From Pseudeuparius sepicola (Eukaryota > Arthropoda > Insecta > Coleoptera > Anthribidae), in contig OY987299.1 of NCBI GenBank assembly GCA_963920635.1, forward strand, positions 121,521,373 to 121,585,372: a DNA stretch of 64,000 nt, written 5' to 3'. Below the pieces are notes generated by a model. It ran no database searches. It was not told the origin of the DNA and was given only the letters and a program-made list of their open reading frames with translations. Below, one piece after another: positions 53,158 through 63,984 of this stretch. A program made the translations under genes and the position numbers. Positions within the stretch are counted from its first letter, which is position 1; each line of letters starts with the position of its first letter.

Positions 53158-53784
53158 TTGTTGCATAAATAACTATTTCAGTAATTCCAGAGCACTCTGG
53201 CAAGTATAAAGTTTCATAAAAATTCAGCATTTTGAGATGGCCCAGAGAAAAATACCCTGTATTTTTACGCCTTTAAAATTCATATTCTGTTCAATTTTGA
53301 CACCCTGCAAAATGGAACACCCTGATTTTAATTAAAAATATCGCTAAATGGTTTTAGTGAAAATCGTACCCGGCGAAAACGATAGGATGGTCAAGAAGAA
53401 GAAAAAATTATCTCCTTGCCTTGTTTGAAATATGTATTTCATTTTTAAATTTTGTACTACATTTATTTTGTGGATCTAGTGATCTAGACAGACGATCAAC
53501 CGATCAATGCAATGATAATAAGAAAAAAAAAATGTTTAAACCATAGAAATCTTTTTACTGATTAAAATATCAGAATTCTAAAATGTTGTTTGAGATTTTC
53601 AGTAAAATCGAAAAAGGTTCCAAACATTTTAGGTGCATTCCTTTAATTAAAATCATTTGTGGATAAAACAAGTTATTAGGTATAGCAAGTCAATACATTT
53701 AGTATATAAGTATACCTACCTACAATTTGAAAATGAAGCTATTTGAAAAACGGTAAAAGATAATAGTATAAAAATGTGTACCTA

Positions 53785-54145
53785 TACTAAAATCGAGCAA
53801 CTCGTACGCCTGGCGTAAACAAGAGCACGTGCGTCGAGAAATTCGCCAGGGCCGCACTGATGCACGACCTTTATTTAATTTTAGTTTTACAATTATTTAC
53901 ATCAAAATATTTCGGAAAAGAATTATTGGCTTAATTAAAATGGTTCAAAACATCGATAAAATTATTTGTGGGAGTGTCTAAATAGCTGAAAACAACAAGA
54001 TAAAACCGCATAACTACACTTTTGCGATCGAGTACGTCCCTGTTGCCGAGTCGGGTGAAACTTTATAGCCTACCGACCAATCGCGGAACGTCATTGAACA
54101 CGTGGTTTTATTTACGCCAGGCGTACGGATTGCTCGATTTTAGTA
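53785..54145. mobile_element. MITE family A, copy 4 (unbroken reference copy, 361 bp)
   Basis: TA flanks at 53783-53784 and 54146-54147. TIRs TACTAAAATCGAGCAA...CGTACGCCTGGCGTAAA at both ends. It carries the intact words GGACGTACTCGATCGC (in inverse) and TTTACGCCAGGCGTAC that are interrupted by other elements in copies 1 and 2. It therefore serves as the empty-site reference. Confidence 0.85.
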
Positions 54146-55079
54146 TAGTATAAAAATTGTCGACTCTTGTGATGCTCATTTTTATTTTACCTGATAGCAG
54201 ATTTTCAGAAAAAATCTACACTTTGTATAAACAGTTTTTAGTAGTTCCAAAAATAAAGGCTGTGGCGTTGACAATATAGGTACAGAAAGACGAAAAATCC
54301 TGTCCAAAAAACTTCACGATTTGGGTGGTTTCTATTTCCCGAAAAGATAAGACAAAGGGAAGAACTATGTGCTATTATTTTGGTAAGGAAGATGCAACAG
54401 AAATTATTTGTTCAAAGGGTTACAAATGTTCTAAAATGTCGAAAAACTAAAACAAACCTGTGATTTCTCAAATATTTCCATTCCTATTTTATATAGCAAT
54501 AGATATTTGTGTACCTACCAAGGGACTGAAGTTCAACTATTTATAACGAAATTGCGGAGTTTAGTGGCCGAGACCCATTATTTAAGGCCGATGCAAATAA
54601 ACCACGAGTTATAAATAGTATATTTCCTAACAAGTGCAGAAAGTGCCACTTTTCCGCACGCGATTGCAGTTGGCTGAACGATGCGTAGCGCGATTTAAAA
54701 AATATATATTATACTATTTTCAACGCAAAAAATGTTGCCCAGCTTAATTTTTCATTTAAAAACATTTGAACTCGTTTCGGTGAATGATTTTTTTTAATTT
54801 TTTAATTTGTTATGCGAAGAAGTTCTCGATTAACCGGTTTCATTATTGATGACAACTATTTGAGGTGCACCTAATCCCAAGAAAACCTAATAGGTACATC
54901 CAAATTTTGGGCACAACTTTTCCTCCGCCTTTCGGGCGTTTCCATCTCGGAAAAGTTCTCGAACGGGCATACAGCCGTAACCGCGTTCGCTTCGTAGGGA
55001 ATTCACGCACATCCCACCGCGCCAAATTGTTCAATTACCAGGATTATGTGACTAGAATTATTAAATAGCTGGCGGTCGC

Positions 55080-55351
55080 GCCAATCGCACTCCATCGCCG
55101 CACCTACCGAGACAATAGCGAGCCACAGAGAGTGGGCGCTGATAAGGAACGATAACAGTTTCCTCGCTGACAGCCGGGTTTCTAGTCAGAGTTGGCGCTG
55201 CCCGCGTCGCGCAGCCACCCGATCTCCCTCATTTGTTTTCGGGGAGAGTGCGTGAGTGGAGGATTTGGTGAGGCGCGAGTGGCGGTCGTGGTCGGGCGCT
55301 GTGAGGTGCGCGCGGAAGTGAGGGGAGGGTACGCCCCGATTACGTCAGAAG
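55080..55351 (+). promoter_or_regulatory. GC-rich candidate promoter and non-coding first exon of RhoL
   Basis: About 270 bp rich in G, C and CpG within very AT-rich DNA, free of TE termini, ends at AGAAG|GTGAGT, a strong splice donor at 55352. The next plus-strand gene, RhoL, has a good acceptor directly before its ATG (TTCTGTTTTCCAG, ending 60475). A 5.1-kb first intron joining the two is therefore plausible. The 88-codon ORF across it is a chance open frame in GC-rich DNA. No transcript evidence is available. Confidence 0.4.
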
Positions 55352-56087
55352 GTGAGTTGGGGAGTGACGTGGTAGGTACCTACGTGCCAGGCCGTGGTGG
55401 AGGCGGCCCTGTATGTAGGACTGTAGGTACACATGTCCACGTTCAAGTTTCCTATTAAAGGTGATTCAAGGACAAGGAAATGCAGTATCGTTCCCTTAAA
55501 ACTGCTTTATAAGTACATTATATTCTAGTGCAGGATACCGCACAGATGACCGAGGATACTAATAATTTTATATACAATTTTTTTATCTATAGGTACCTAC
55601 AAAATTTTTGGTTGTGCCGATTTTAAGATATGGACTGAGGCACAAATAAAAGTAAAGCAAATCTTATTAGTTTAATATTGGAAATGATTTTTTTAAGCAT
55701 AACTTATCCGGAGAATAGGAGGAAAGCGCTATTTTAGTTTAGAACAAAGTACCTAGGTACCTAATTATTTTCATTCAGCTTTGTTAGATAAAAAATAATT
55801 TATGAAGAAATCCCAGTTACCTATTTAGAGAATGGGGCATTCTGAAGAAAATTGTTACCATTACAGAAAAAGCAAGATAATTATAGGCAACAAACCTAAA
55901 TAGAGTCCACAGAGTAAATGAACTCTTCTCATTATTTCGTCAGTTATTTCTGGACCAGAAAAAATCAAAACTTATCAAATGCAGCTCACTTCCGGTCAAA
56001 CCGGAAGTCGGAAATGGGATCTGATAATATTCTTGTGACTTCCGCTATACTCCATTAGTGAGATGTGAGATTTCATGTTACCTTTAA

Positions 56088-56430
56088 GAGGGGGTTGCCG
56101 ACATCGAAAGTGACGTTAGATTTCGTATTTTTTTAAGTTATATAGCATAAAATCTAATAACATTTTAGCTGGCAAAAATTTAGTACAAACGTTTATGTCT
56201 TCATTTTAATTATAAGACATTACAAGCAGTGTTTTGTTTTATAGGTTATGAAAACCTTGGGAAAATAATAATTCCAGTGCATATGCTTTTGAAAGAAATC
56301 TCTTATAATTAAAACGAAAACAGAGATGTTTGTACTAAATTTTTGCCCGGTAAAATGTTATTAGATTTTATGCTATACAACTTAAAAAAATACGAAATCT
56401 AACGTCACATTCGCTGTCGGCAACCCCCTC
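56088..56430. mobile_element. TTAA-flanked foldback MITE, copy 2
   Basis: TTAA at 56084-56087 and 56431-56434. Arms GAGGGGGTTGCCGACA(T)CGA and inverse, as in copy 1 at 28824, with a few substitutions and a different centre order. Length 343 bp. Confidence 0.82.
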
Positions 56431-57511
56431 TTAACCACAGAAAATATACTAGGAATATATATTTTCTGTGCTTTAACTTTTCAAATACCTAATCGAGATA
56501 TAGGTGTATATATTTTTTAAGTCTCGTCTTTTATGAAAAGTAGGTATAGGTACCTAAACAGATCATTTAATTAATATATTATCACAGAATACATAGCCCG
56601 CGAAGCGCTATTTATTCTGTGATAATTAATATTTCTCACCAGAACAGTTCTCCAAACTAGGAAACAACTAAATGCTTGGCGGGAAATTACTATACTATTT
56701 CGTCTTCGTTGCCATTTTCGGGGGCCCGGGGGGTGGCGACTTTTCCCGATATAATTAGGATAGCATTCGTTCAAGTACTACGGGAAATCCTAGAAAGCAG
56801 TAGTACCTAATCCTAGTGAGTGTAGGACAATAATTACTAAATCACACACGGAATCCACACAGGCATGCGCATGTGCATGAAGTCTGCCCGTAAGTTATAA
56901 TTAAAACTACATTATTGTTGCCATTGTTGGATTTGAGTAACTAAAGGAATCTAGAGAACATAAAATACACAGGGTGTCTTGAAAAATGCACAAGTGATAT
57001 TTACTTCGGGCAAGACCGGAAGTTGGATTAAAAGTAGTCTTCATATAGGCACTAAATAACGTGTATTGTCATCCTAAACTCAAGTATTTATTTATTGAAA
57101 ATTTGTTTTTAGGAAACAGCTTATTCTGTTAGAATCGTCTTATTATTTAGAATATGTTAGTTTTTTAAAACAACTCCTGTGGTACACCTCTCTGGAACAG
57201 ATTCCAAAGTGAAACAATTAGTAATTACCTACTTAGTTATTTACGCAACGGACTTTTTGGGAGTTAAAAAGGAAACTCGCTCAGAATCTGGAAATTTGTC
57301 CAAGGAAAATAACTGTAATTGTACTTCCTCATTATATTCGATATGTCGGACGTGGTTCTTTGCAACTATAACTATATAGATATTAAGTCAACTTGATTAG
57401 ATCAATAATAAGATAGGAAAAAATCCCAATTTCCACTTTTTAAATAGAATGGCATACAATCTTAAACAATATTCGATACAACTTTTTTACTCCAAACAAC
57501 TTTCTTAATAA

Positions 57512-57564
57512 TATCTATCTATCTATCTATCTATCCATCCATCCATCCATCCATCCATCTATTT
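57512..57564. repeat. TATC / CATC microsatellite
   Basis: About five ATCT units pass into six CATC units and back to ATCT. A shorter ATCT run is near 44836. Confidence 0.9.
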
Positions 57565-58108
57565 TTCTATCTTGACATAATTCCAAAATTCATTTCAATA
57601 TCTCTATTTGAAAGATATAAAAGATATTTTTTAAATTTTAACGACCTGCATCTTGAAAATGAACAGTTTGTGGACTTATTATTGACATGCAATTTTATCC
57701 TGTATTGTTTTTATAATGATGATAGTAGGAAAACGGTGACTTGATCGGATAATTTTATCAAATTCAAATATCAAGGCCCATAATAGAATAGTATCATTAT
57801 AGTATGTACGAAAATATTTATAATCAGATGAACTTCCTTATCCTCGTACTATAGGTTATTAGTATAAAGGTTGATTCCAGATTTCGTGTACAGGTATTAC
57901 AGGGTGTATGGTGTATCTACAGATGAGTGGTCCAATTTAAATACAAGTATCTACAGCCAAATTAAATACCTAAAGTTCTCACCTTTTACCATCAACTTTT
58001 GAAGCTTTCACGCTTTCACACTTCTTGCCAAGTACTATTTTGAAAAAAAAATACAGGTCTCATCAAGGAAAACAAACTCAAACAACGCTTCCTCTTTTTT
58101 CATGTAAG

Positions 58109-59065
58109 TATACAAGGTGAGTTACGTATGCCGCGGTGGTCTATATATTCTACATTGTTAATGCTAGAAAAAAAGTATAAACACAACATGTAGAGAAACA
58201 TGAGTACTACATTCCGAAAATATTTTCCAATATACAGGGTGATCCAATAAGTAGTGGCGACCCAAAGTTATGTTTTTTTATGTACTTTGTTACATTTTTA
58301 GAAAGCCCTGTTATTTTTGGTACAGGGTATTAAGGGTCTATCTTTAAAGGTTAGGGAGTTATTTTAATTTAAATTTAAACGAAAAAAGGGGCCATTTTTG
58401 GAAATGTACATATTACTCAAAACTATGACATTTTGACACCCTAATCATGTAATCGGCCCTTTTAAAGCCATTTCTTAGAATAAAATGGAAATAACTCCCT
58501 AACCTTTAAAGTTAGACCCTATAATACCCTATACCAAAAAGTATCTACCCTTTAAGGGCTTCCCAAAAATGTAATAAAATATAGGGTGTTCCATTTAAAA
58601 CTACCGAGTAAACTTAGGATTCCCGTAAGTGAATCGCCCGGTATGTTCTTCAGAACTTTATCTCAATATCGGTCCAAAATTGTTAACTAGGCGTAACAGG
58701 CCAGCTCCAGTCCAAGTTATAGCCCAAAATCTTAGTTGATTTTTGAATAATACATTTCCAAAAGTGTCCCCTTTTTTCGTTTAAAATTAAAATAACTCCC
58801 TAACCTATAAAGATAGACCTTTAATACCCTGTACCAAAAAGAACATACTCTTTAAGGGCTTTCTAAAAATGTGACAAAATACGGGGTGTTCCATTTAAAA
58901 ACATAACTATGAGTCGCCACTACTTATTGGATCACCCTGTATATTGGAAAATATTTTCGGAATGTAATACTCTTGTTTATCTACAAGTTTTGTCTACACT
59001 TTTTTTTCTAGCATTAACAATGTAGAAGATATAGACCAACGCGGCCTACGTAACTTACCCTGTAT
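58109..59065. mobile_element. Long-TIR element, ~957 bp, with nested ACAGGGTGATCC unit
   Basis: The left end ATACAAGGTGAGTTACGTAT then GCCGCGGTGGTCTATAT is mirrored at the right by ATATAGACCAACGCGGCC then TACGTAACTTACCCTGTAT. Pairing runs for over 300 bp through CATTCCGAAAATATTTTCCA, TACAGGGTGATCCAATAAGT, AGTGGCGAC and TTAGGGAGTTATTTTAATTT. The last word occurs three times. No coding sequence. Confidence 0.75.
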
Positions 59066-60484
59066 AAATTAGGGTCTCAAAAACTTTACTCGTTTCAGAG
59101 GAAGTTCCATAAGTCAGCGCCCTGGATCGTCCTTCTTATATTTAAAACCAATAATTTCTTTCAATAAATAACTGAGTGTCATACGACAACCAATAAAATA
59201 CTTAATTGCTTATTGCTTTTCTGGTAATATGTTCCACAGCAAAGATAAAAGTTACGCGCTGTTCTCTAAATTTGTTGCTTGCTACAGAAACCTTTCAATA
59301 CAAATCTAACATACGAGTACATTATTTTAGAATCAATAAGTGCTTGTTCTTGTACGTAAATAACATACCGAATGGCACTTGCATCTAATGTTATGTTAGT
59401 AACTCTCTTGGTGGAGCTACGTTTTTTTTTTTCGGGGATATTTTAACACTTCATTTTTTTTTTGACTGCTTGTGTAATAATGCTATCCAATGCTATCAAA
59501 TTTAAAGCTGTCGGTACACGCCACAAAAAAGGAAAAAAGTATAAAATTTGTAGGTATTTTCATAAATACTTCTAGTAACTGACTTACTAACTAATCATAG
59601 TTTGATTATCACTATATTAAAAAAAAAACAGTTTACCTATTAGGTTGTAATTTATGAGGAAACGTATTACTACTTTTGTAGAACATCTTGTATAAATCAC
59701 AAAACCGACCCTGTATAGGTATAAAAATAAAATATTACCTATTTAGGTATAGTGGCATAATATGTATATGCTTATTATTAGATTGCGGAAATAATAATAA
59801 ATTAATTAAAATAACCAAAAAGATAGCTCTGGACGCAACAAAATTATTAATTGACAACAATAAATTAAACATTTTTTAATTTTCTAATTTATCAAAAAAG
59901 TGTGTGTCCTATAAAATTGTTTATAAACACATTACTTTAACGCAATTTTGTCACATATGCTGTCCTCCAAAACTACGGAAAACAAATACTTCTGATGCTA
60001 ATATAAATAATTTTAAAATACCTAAAGGTATTTCTGTCATGAACATTTTAAGTTTGCGATTGTTTTATAGCATTTTTACAGAGATATTGTTTACTTTTAT
60101 AGGAACGAAACAATAGTTATAACTGTAGGAATGTATTATTATCCCATTATTGTAATATTTTAATTAGATTTCCTAGTAGAATGATCAGTAAAATAACATT
60201 TTTTGTATTTTGAATATTTATAAATATCTTGCTGATAACGATTACTATAATTACCGTATAAGGATAATTATTATACTTATTTGATTTTCTTGGTGGTCGA
60301 AATGTATTTTTTTATTCATAACTTACATAAAAAACAACCCATTATTGTCTCTAAAATCATTAAAATAAGAAAATTAACAGAAGTGGTACAAAATTGAAAA
60401 AAATACCTTTAGATAAATTATGATTATTATAAATAATTATAGTATACTTAGTTAGAGTTTTCTTCTGTTTTCCAGCTTTAGAAA

Positions 60485-61837
60485 ATGAAAATCACCGTGG
60501 TAGGCGATGGCGTAGTTGGAAAGACTTGTCTGCTAAGCACATACACCACAGGGCATTTCCCAGAAGACTATGTACCAACAGTGTAAGTCATGATTTTATG
60601 TTTGTCACAGATAATATCATTGATTGGTAAACAAAAGTACCCATATTTATTATCTCGATTAATTTTATCGGGTTAAAAATGGACTCAATTTTCCTACATA
60701 ATTTCAAAAATTTTAGATTCTAAGCAAATAATTACCCAACATGGCTTTTGGTTAATTAGTTTTACTCACTGTACAAAAAAATACAGACTAAATGTAGCGA
60801 ACATACTTAATACAAAACCAGTGACTTTATCAAATTGTCATTGACTGATAGCAAATAATAGATTGAATCTAAAACCAGCCAGTTTGGGTAAAACCACAAA
60901 ATATCAGCGTTATCTTACTTTTAGTTTTGAACATTATGGTCAGAAAATCACAGTGGACGACGTGGAATATGATATGACCCTGTGGGACACAGCTGGACAG
61001 GAAGATTACGAACGCCTTAGGCCTTTATCTTATCCAGCGGTAAGTGCAGAGGGTATAGATCTTGTTTGTGGTCCAATAAAAGAGCAATTTTTTTAGACCA
61101 ACTGCTTTTTGGTGTGCTTCAGCGTAGCTAAAGAAGGAGCTTCTTATGACAATGTGTTTATCAAATGGGTGCCCGAAGTCAGACATTTCAATCCACGCAC
61201 ACCTATAGTTCTAGTAGGTAAGATACGTAGACAATTTTGTGATTTCCAAAGAAGTATAGAGATTCGATGCACCAACGGATTTTTAACTATTTGATCTGTG
61301 AAATATTTTGGAAAAGTAACATTGTGCACTTTATCCATTTTTAGAAAACTACCCCTGGAAACATTTATCTGGAATAGACATTTCTCACAGAAAATTCGAA
61401 AAAATTAAATATTTTAACGAAATCGACTTCAACCGATTTTGGTCTTTTAGCAAAATATCATGCCAAAAAAGGCAAAAACCGTAAAGCTCAAATATAGCCG
61501 TTTTAACTGTTTGTGGGATATTTGTCTAAAATTTTTACAAGGCTTTTGGGAACACAAATATGACCTAAATTTTTCCTAACATGTTTTTCTGGCGTGTAGT
61601 TCTTTCTACTTTACCTTGTAACTTTCAGCAACGAAAACTGACTTGAGAGACGACCCCAGGGTGCTTTGCTACACACCAGAAGAAGGCAAAAAGTTGAAAA
61701 GGAAAGTCAAAGCTCAAAGCTACATGGAATGTTCAGCCCTTAAGAACGAAGGTTTGGAGGAAATTTTCATCGAAGCCGTGAGAGTTTACAGAAAGAGTAA
61801 AATTAAGCCGCAATCAAGGGGTTGCGCAATTCTTTGA
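60485..61837 (+). CDS. RhoL: Rho-family small GTPase, RhoL-like
   Basis: Four coding exons, 60485-60582, 60925-61039, 61097-61217 and 61629-61837, join in frame to 180 aa. G1 P-loop is GDGVVGKT (residues 7-14), switch I YVPTVFEHY, G3 WDTAGQE, the Rho-typical [21 protein letters not shown]4 TKTD and G5 CSAL. The tail [15 protein letters not shown] is polybasic with a CAIL box predicted to be geranylgeranylated, so the protein should sit at membranes and control actin. The start MKITVVGDG and [16 protein letters not shown] resemble Drosophila RhoL more than Rac, Cdc42 or Mtl. A TAG codon in frame two codons before ATG 60485 supports this start. Oddities are Val in the third P-loop variable position and VLVATKTD where most Rho proteins have VLVGTK. 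Assignment as RhoL rather than another Rac-like paralogue is tentative. Confidence 0.88.
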
Positions 61838-62089
61838 AGCTATACACTTTTATTAATATTATATTTTTAAGTTCATTTACTCGCAGACTGTTTTATGTAT
61901 AGGTATTAAAATTTGCAACAATATAAGCTACTCACATGATTAAGTTTTTACCGAATTACTTAAAAGGTGGGATAAGAATAAGGGACCAATAATTATTATA
62001 ATCCGAGGTGTTTATTTTATCCGTTGTTGTTAGTTTAGTTCATTTAAAAATGCTCATTTTTGCTCCACCTGCATATCCAAATGATTTTA

Positions 62090-62095
62090 AATAAA
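62090..62095 (+). terminator. Poly(A) signal of RhoL
   Basis: AATAAA about 250 bp after the stop. It lies 107 bp before the stop codon of the opposite-strand exon, so the 3' ends are close or overlapping. Confidence 0.5.
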
Positions 62096-62201
62096 AACTT
62101 AAAACAAACATCTTCCTTGTTTTCTTCCCATTTTTTTATAAAATTATTTTAATATTCACAATTAACTATAGCAACAAACAATAAATTTTTCGCGGCTTAA
62201 C

Positions 62202-62404
62202 TTAACTAGATAGGTTATCTGCACCAAACAGTTCTTCTAAGCATTTTTCACTCATCATTTGTATATTTTCTTCAGGTGATATTGGATTGCTGTTCACCGG
62301 AGAATTGCTGTTCAAACACAAAGACTCTACTTCTGGTAAGATGGGTGAAAGCACCATGGAGAAATAGTCCCTTTGCTCTTGCCGGGAAACCCCATTTACG
62401 GAAC
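62202..62404 (-). CDS. C-terminal exon of an unidentified minus-strand gene
   Basis: After a TATTTTAG acceptor (plus 62405 onward), the minus frame reads two bases of a split codon and then 66 residues. They include NGVSRQEQRDYFSMVLSPIL, PEVESLCLNSNSPVNSNPIS and MMSEKCLEELFGADNLSS, followed by TAA at 62202-62204. The mixture of hydrophobic patches with an acidic C terminus, and the good acceptor, look like real coding sequence. No upstream exon was found between 62405 and 64000, so the rest must lie beyond the window. Function unknown; the Ser/Pro-rich stretch and short acidic tail would suit a regulatory protein, but that is a guess. Confidence 0.5.
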
Positions 62405-62474
62405 CTAAAATACACAGATTTCAATATTTTAGATTTTGAAATGGTACAATTTTTATAAAAAGGCTTCTAGAAAA

Positions 62475-62791
62475 TACAGGGTTATTGGTAATTCGATACA
62501 TTCCTTTGGAGATGTGATAGGGGAGGAGGTAAAGACTAAATTTAATCCTATGTGCATTATGCAAAACCAAAGGCAAAACTCATTTTTTAAAATATTTTTG
62601 ACAACTTAAAATTTTCCTATGATCTAAATGTTTCCGGACGTTTTTCATTCCAAACATAAGACCATAGTGTTGGGCAAGTAATCCAGTTGAAAAGTTTAAA
62701 AAATTCTGTAGATTTACTAGATAAATTTACTCCTTACCTCCTCCCCTATCACATCTCCAAAGCAATGTATTGAATTACGAATAACCCTGTA
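62475..62791. mobile_element. TACAGGGTTA-ended MITE, 317 bp
   Basis: Left TACAGGGTTATTGGTAATTC then GATACATTCCTTTGGAGATG and TGATAGGGGAGGAGGTAA; the right is its inverse. Pairing covers ~65 bp at each end. No coding sequence. It lies in the intron upstream of the 62202-62404 exon. Confidence 0.78.
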
Positions 62792-63750
62792 TATTTGGCA
62801 TTATTTTATTCTCTCGCCCTCAAAACTTCCCAGTTAATGAAGTCAGAGTCAGTCGAGAACAACACTGGCCGAAGCGTGATCGCCTCGTCATCGGCGACGA
62901 ACTGCGTTTCTATTGGTCAGGCGGTCGTAAAGTCGGTAGACGCTACGTGCTTAACATGATAGCTTATAATTCACTTCATTTTTTTGGGCTTGGGTTAATT
63001 ATAAAATGCCAAGCTCAGATATACAGAGGGTGGCGATGACAATGTAATTCTCTAAAGACTCTTTAAAATACCTATGATTATTTATAGTCGCGTAAATATT
63101 CCTAATTTTCTAGTTTTTTTATTTTTAACACAGTTTTTTGCCCATTTAGTAATATTTTTTCGCATTTTAAGTACATTTTTATATTTGATTTCTAGGGGAT
63201 TATGTTTTGTAGTCTAAGATTTTTGGTATACCTAATAAAACATTTTAAAAATTCATAAAAAAATTTCAGCAGTGTACCTACGTAATTAAAAAAAAATAGA
63301 ATTCCAAATTACGTTCAAAACAGGATATTTTGCTAAAATGATAATTATTATTACTAAAGAATTAGAAAAAATTGCAAATTCTTGTTTCACCGTTTTTGTC
63401 GTTTTGTTTCTTGAATTTTGTTGGCGAGAAATATCACAAATGCCAGTATTTTTTTCTAAAAAAAATCACTAGGTAAAATAACTTCTAGCAATTTTCATAA
63501 AAGGCCTTTGTATTAACAAGGAATAGTAAACAATAATAATACATGTATTTTTTATATGTAATAATTATACCTATAAGTATACAAACAACAACTGGTCTAA
63601 TCTGAAAGAAAATGAAATATAATGCTCAAAATGAGACAACATTAAAGTAAACTAATTATTTGGAAAAAGGAATTACAAGTCATCAATATCTCACAACTCT
63701 TTTATTTGTGGCAACCGGTTTCGAAACAAAATTGAGGTTACATCATCAAC
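62792..63750. other. No gene seen
   Basis: AT-rich DNA. ACCGGTTTCGAAACAAAATT then GAGGTTACATCATCAACC (63714-63751) resembles a short motif that precedes hairpin repeats. No exon of the minus-strand gene was recognised. Confidence 0.4.
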
Positions 63751-63751
63751 C

Positions 63752-63984
63752 TTATAAAAAATTATAAATTAATAAAAATAGAATTTACTTACGTAACCAT
63801 TGCGGTTAGACAATCTCAAAGATATTGGTCAATATAATTAAAACCAAAGTTTATAAACGAACGCACCACACGTTTATAAACTTTGGTTTTAATGATATTG
63901 ACAAATATCTTTGAGATTGTCTAACCGCAATGGTAATGTAAGTAATTCTCTTTTTATTAATTTATAATTTTATATAAGGTTTTT
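63752..63984. repeat. Near-perfect foldback hairpin with ~110-bp arms
   Basis: The left arm runs from TTATAAAAAATTATAAATTA through ACCATTGCGGTTAGACAATC and TCAAAGATATTG to CCAAAGTTTATAAACG. The right arm is its inverse after an 11-base loop (AACGCACCACA). Only a few mismatches are present, suggesting a young MITE. Confidence 0.8.

Larger units (their letters stand above)
50787..53335. mobile_element. Family D element pieces, split by a nested hAT-like element
   Basis: TACAGGGTGTCTATTTTAAT starts a diverged family D arm at 50787. It proceeds through CACCCCAAAACCCCCCATAA and GAGCAAAATAGGAATTTTAA to GGCAAGTCAAGTGTATGC. It resumes after the nested insert at ATCAAAACAGTCGAGTGGTC (about 52333) and fades by 52470. 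A further piece (AAATACCCTGTATTTTTA, GACACCCTGCAAAATGGAAC) is at 53210-53335. Confidence 0.55.
50230..55079. other. Gene-free interval, composite of mobile elements
   Basis: Between the start of the coiled-coil gene and the GC-rich stretch at 55.1 kb I see no exon. It contains family D pieces, a hAT-like element, a 100-bp hairpin, MITE A copy 4 and family C. Nothing identifiable remains at 53.34-53.78 and 54.15-54.51 kb. Confidence 0.55.
55352..60475. other. Gene-free stretch, possible RhoL intron 1
   Basis: It contains the TTAA foldback copy 2, short hairpins ending in TTTATTCTGTG (56430-56475 and 56579-56622), a TATC/CATC microsatellite and the 58.1-59.07 kb element. The rest is AT-rich with no supported exon. 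Confidence 0.5.

Noticed and set aside
55192..55458. 88-codon ORF in the GC-rich stretch
   Set aside because: Gly/Val-rich chance frame crossing a strong splice donor at 55352; no similarity.
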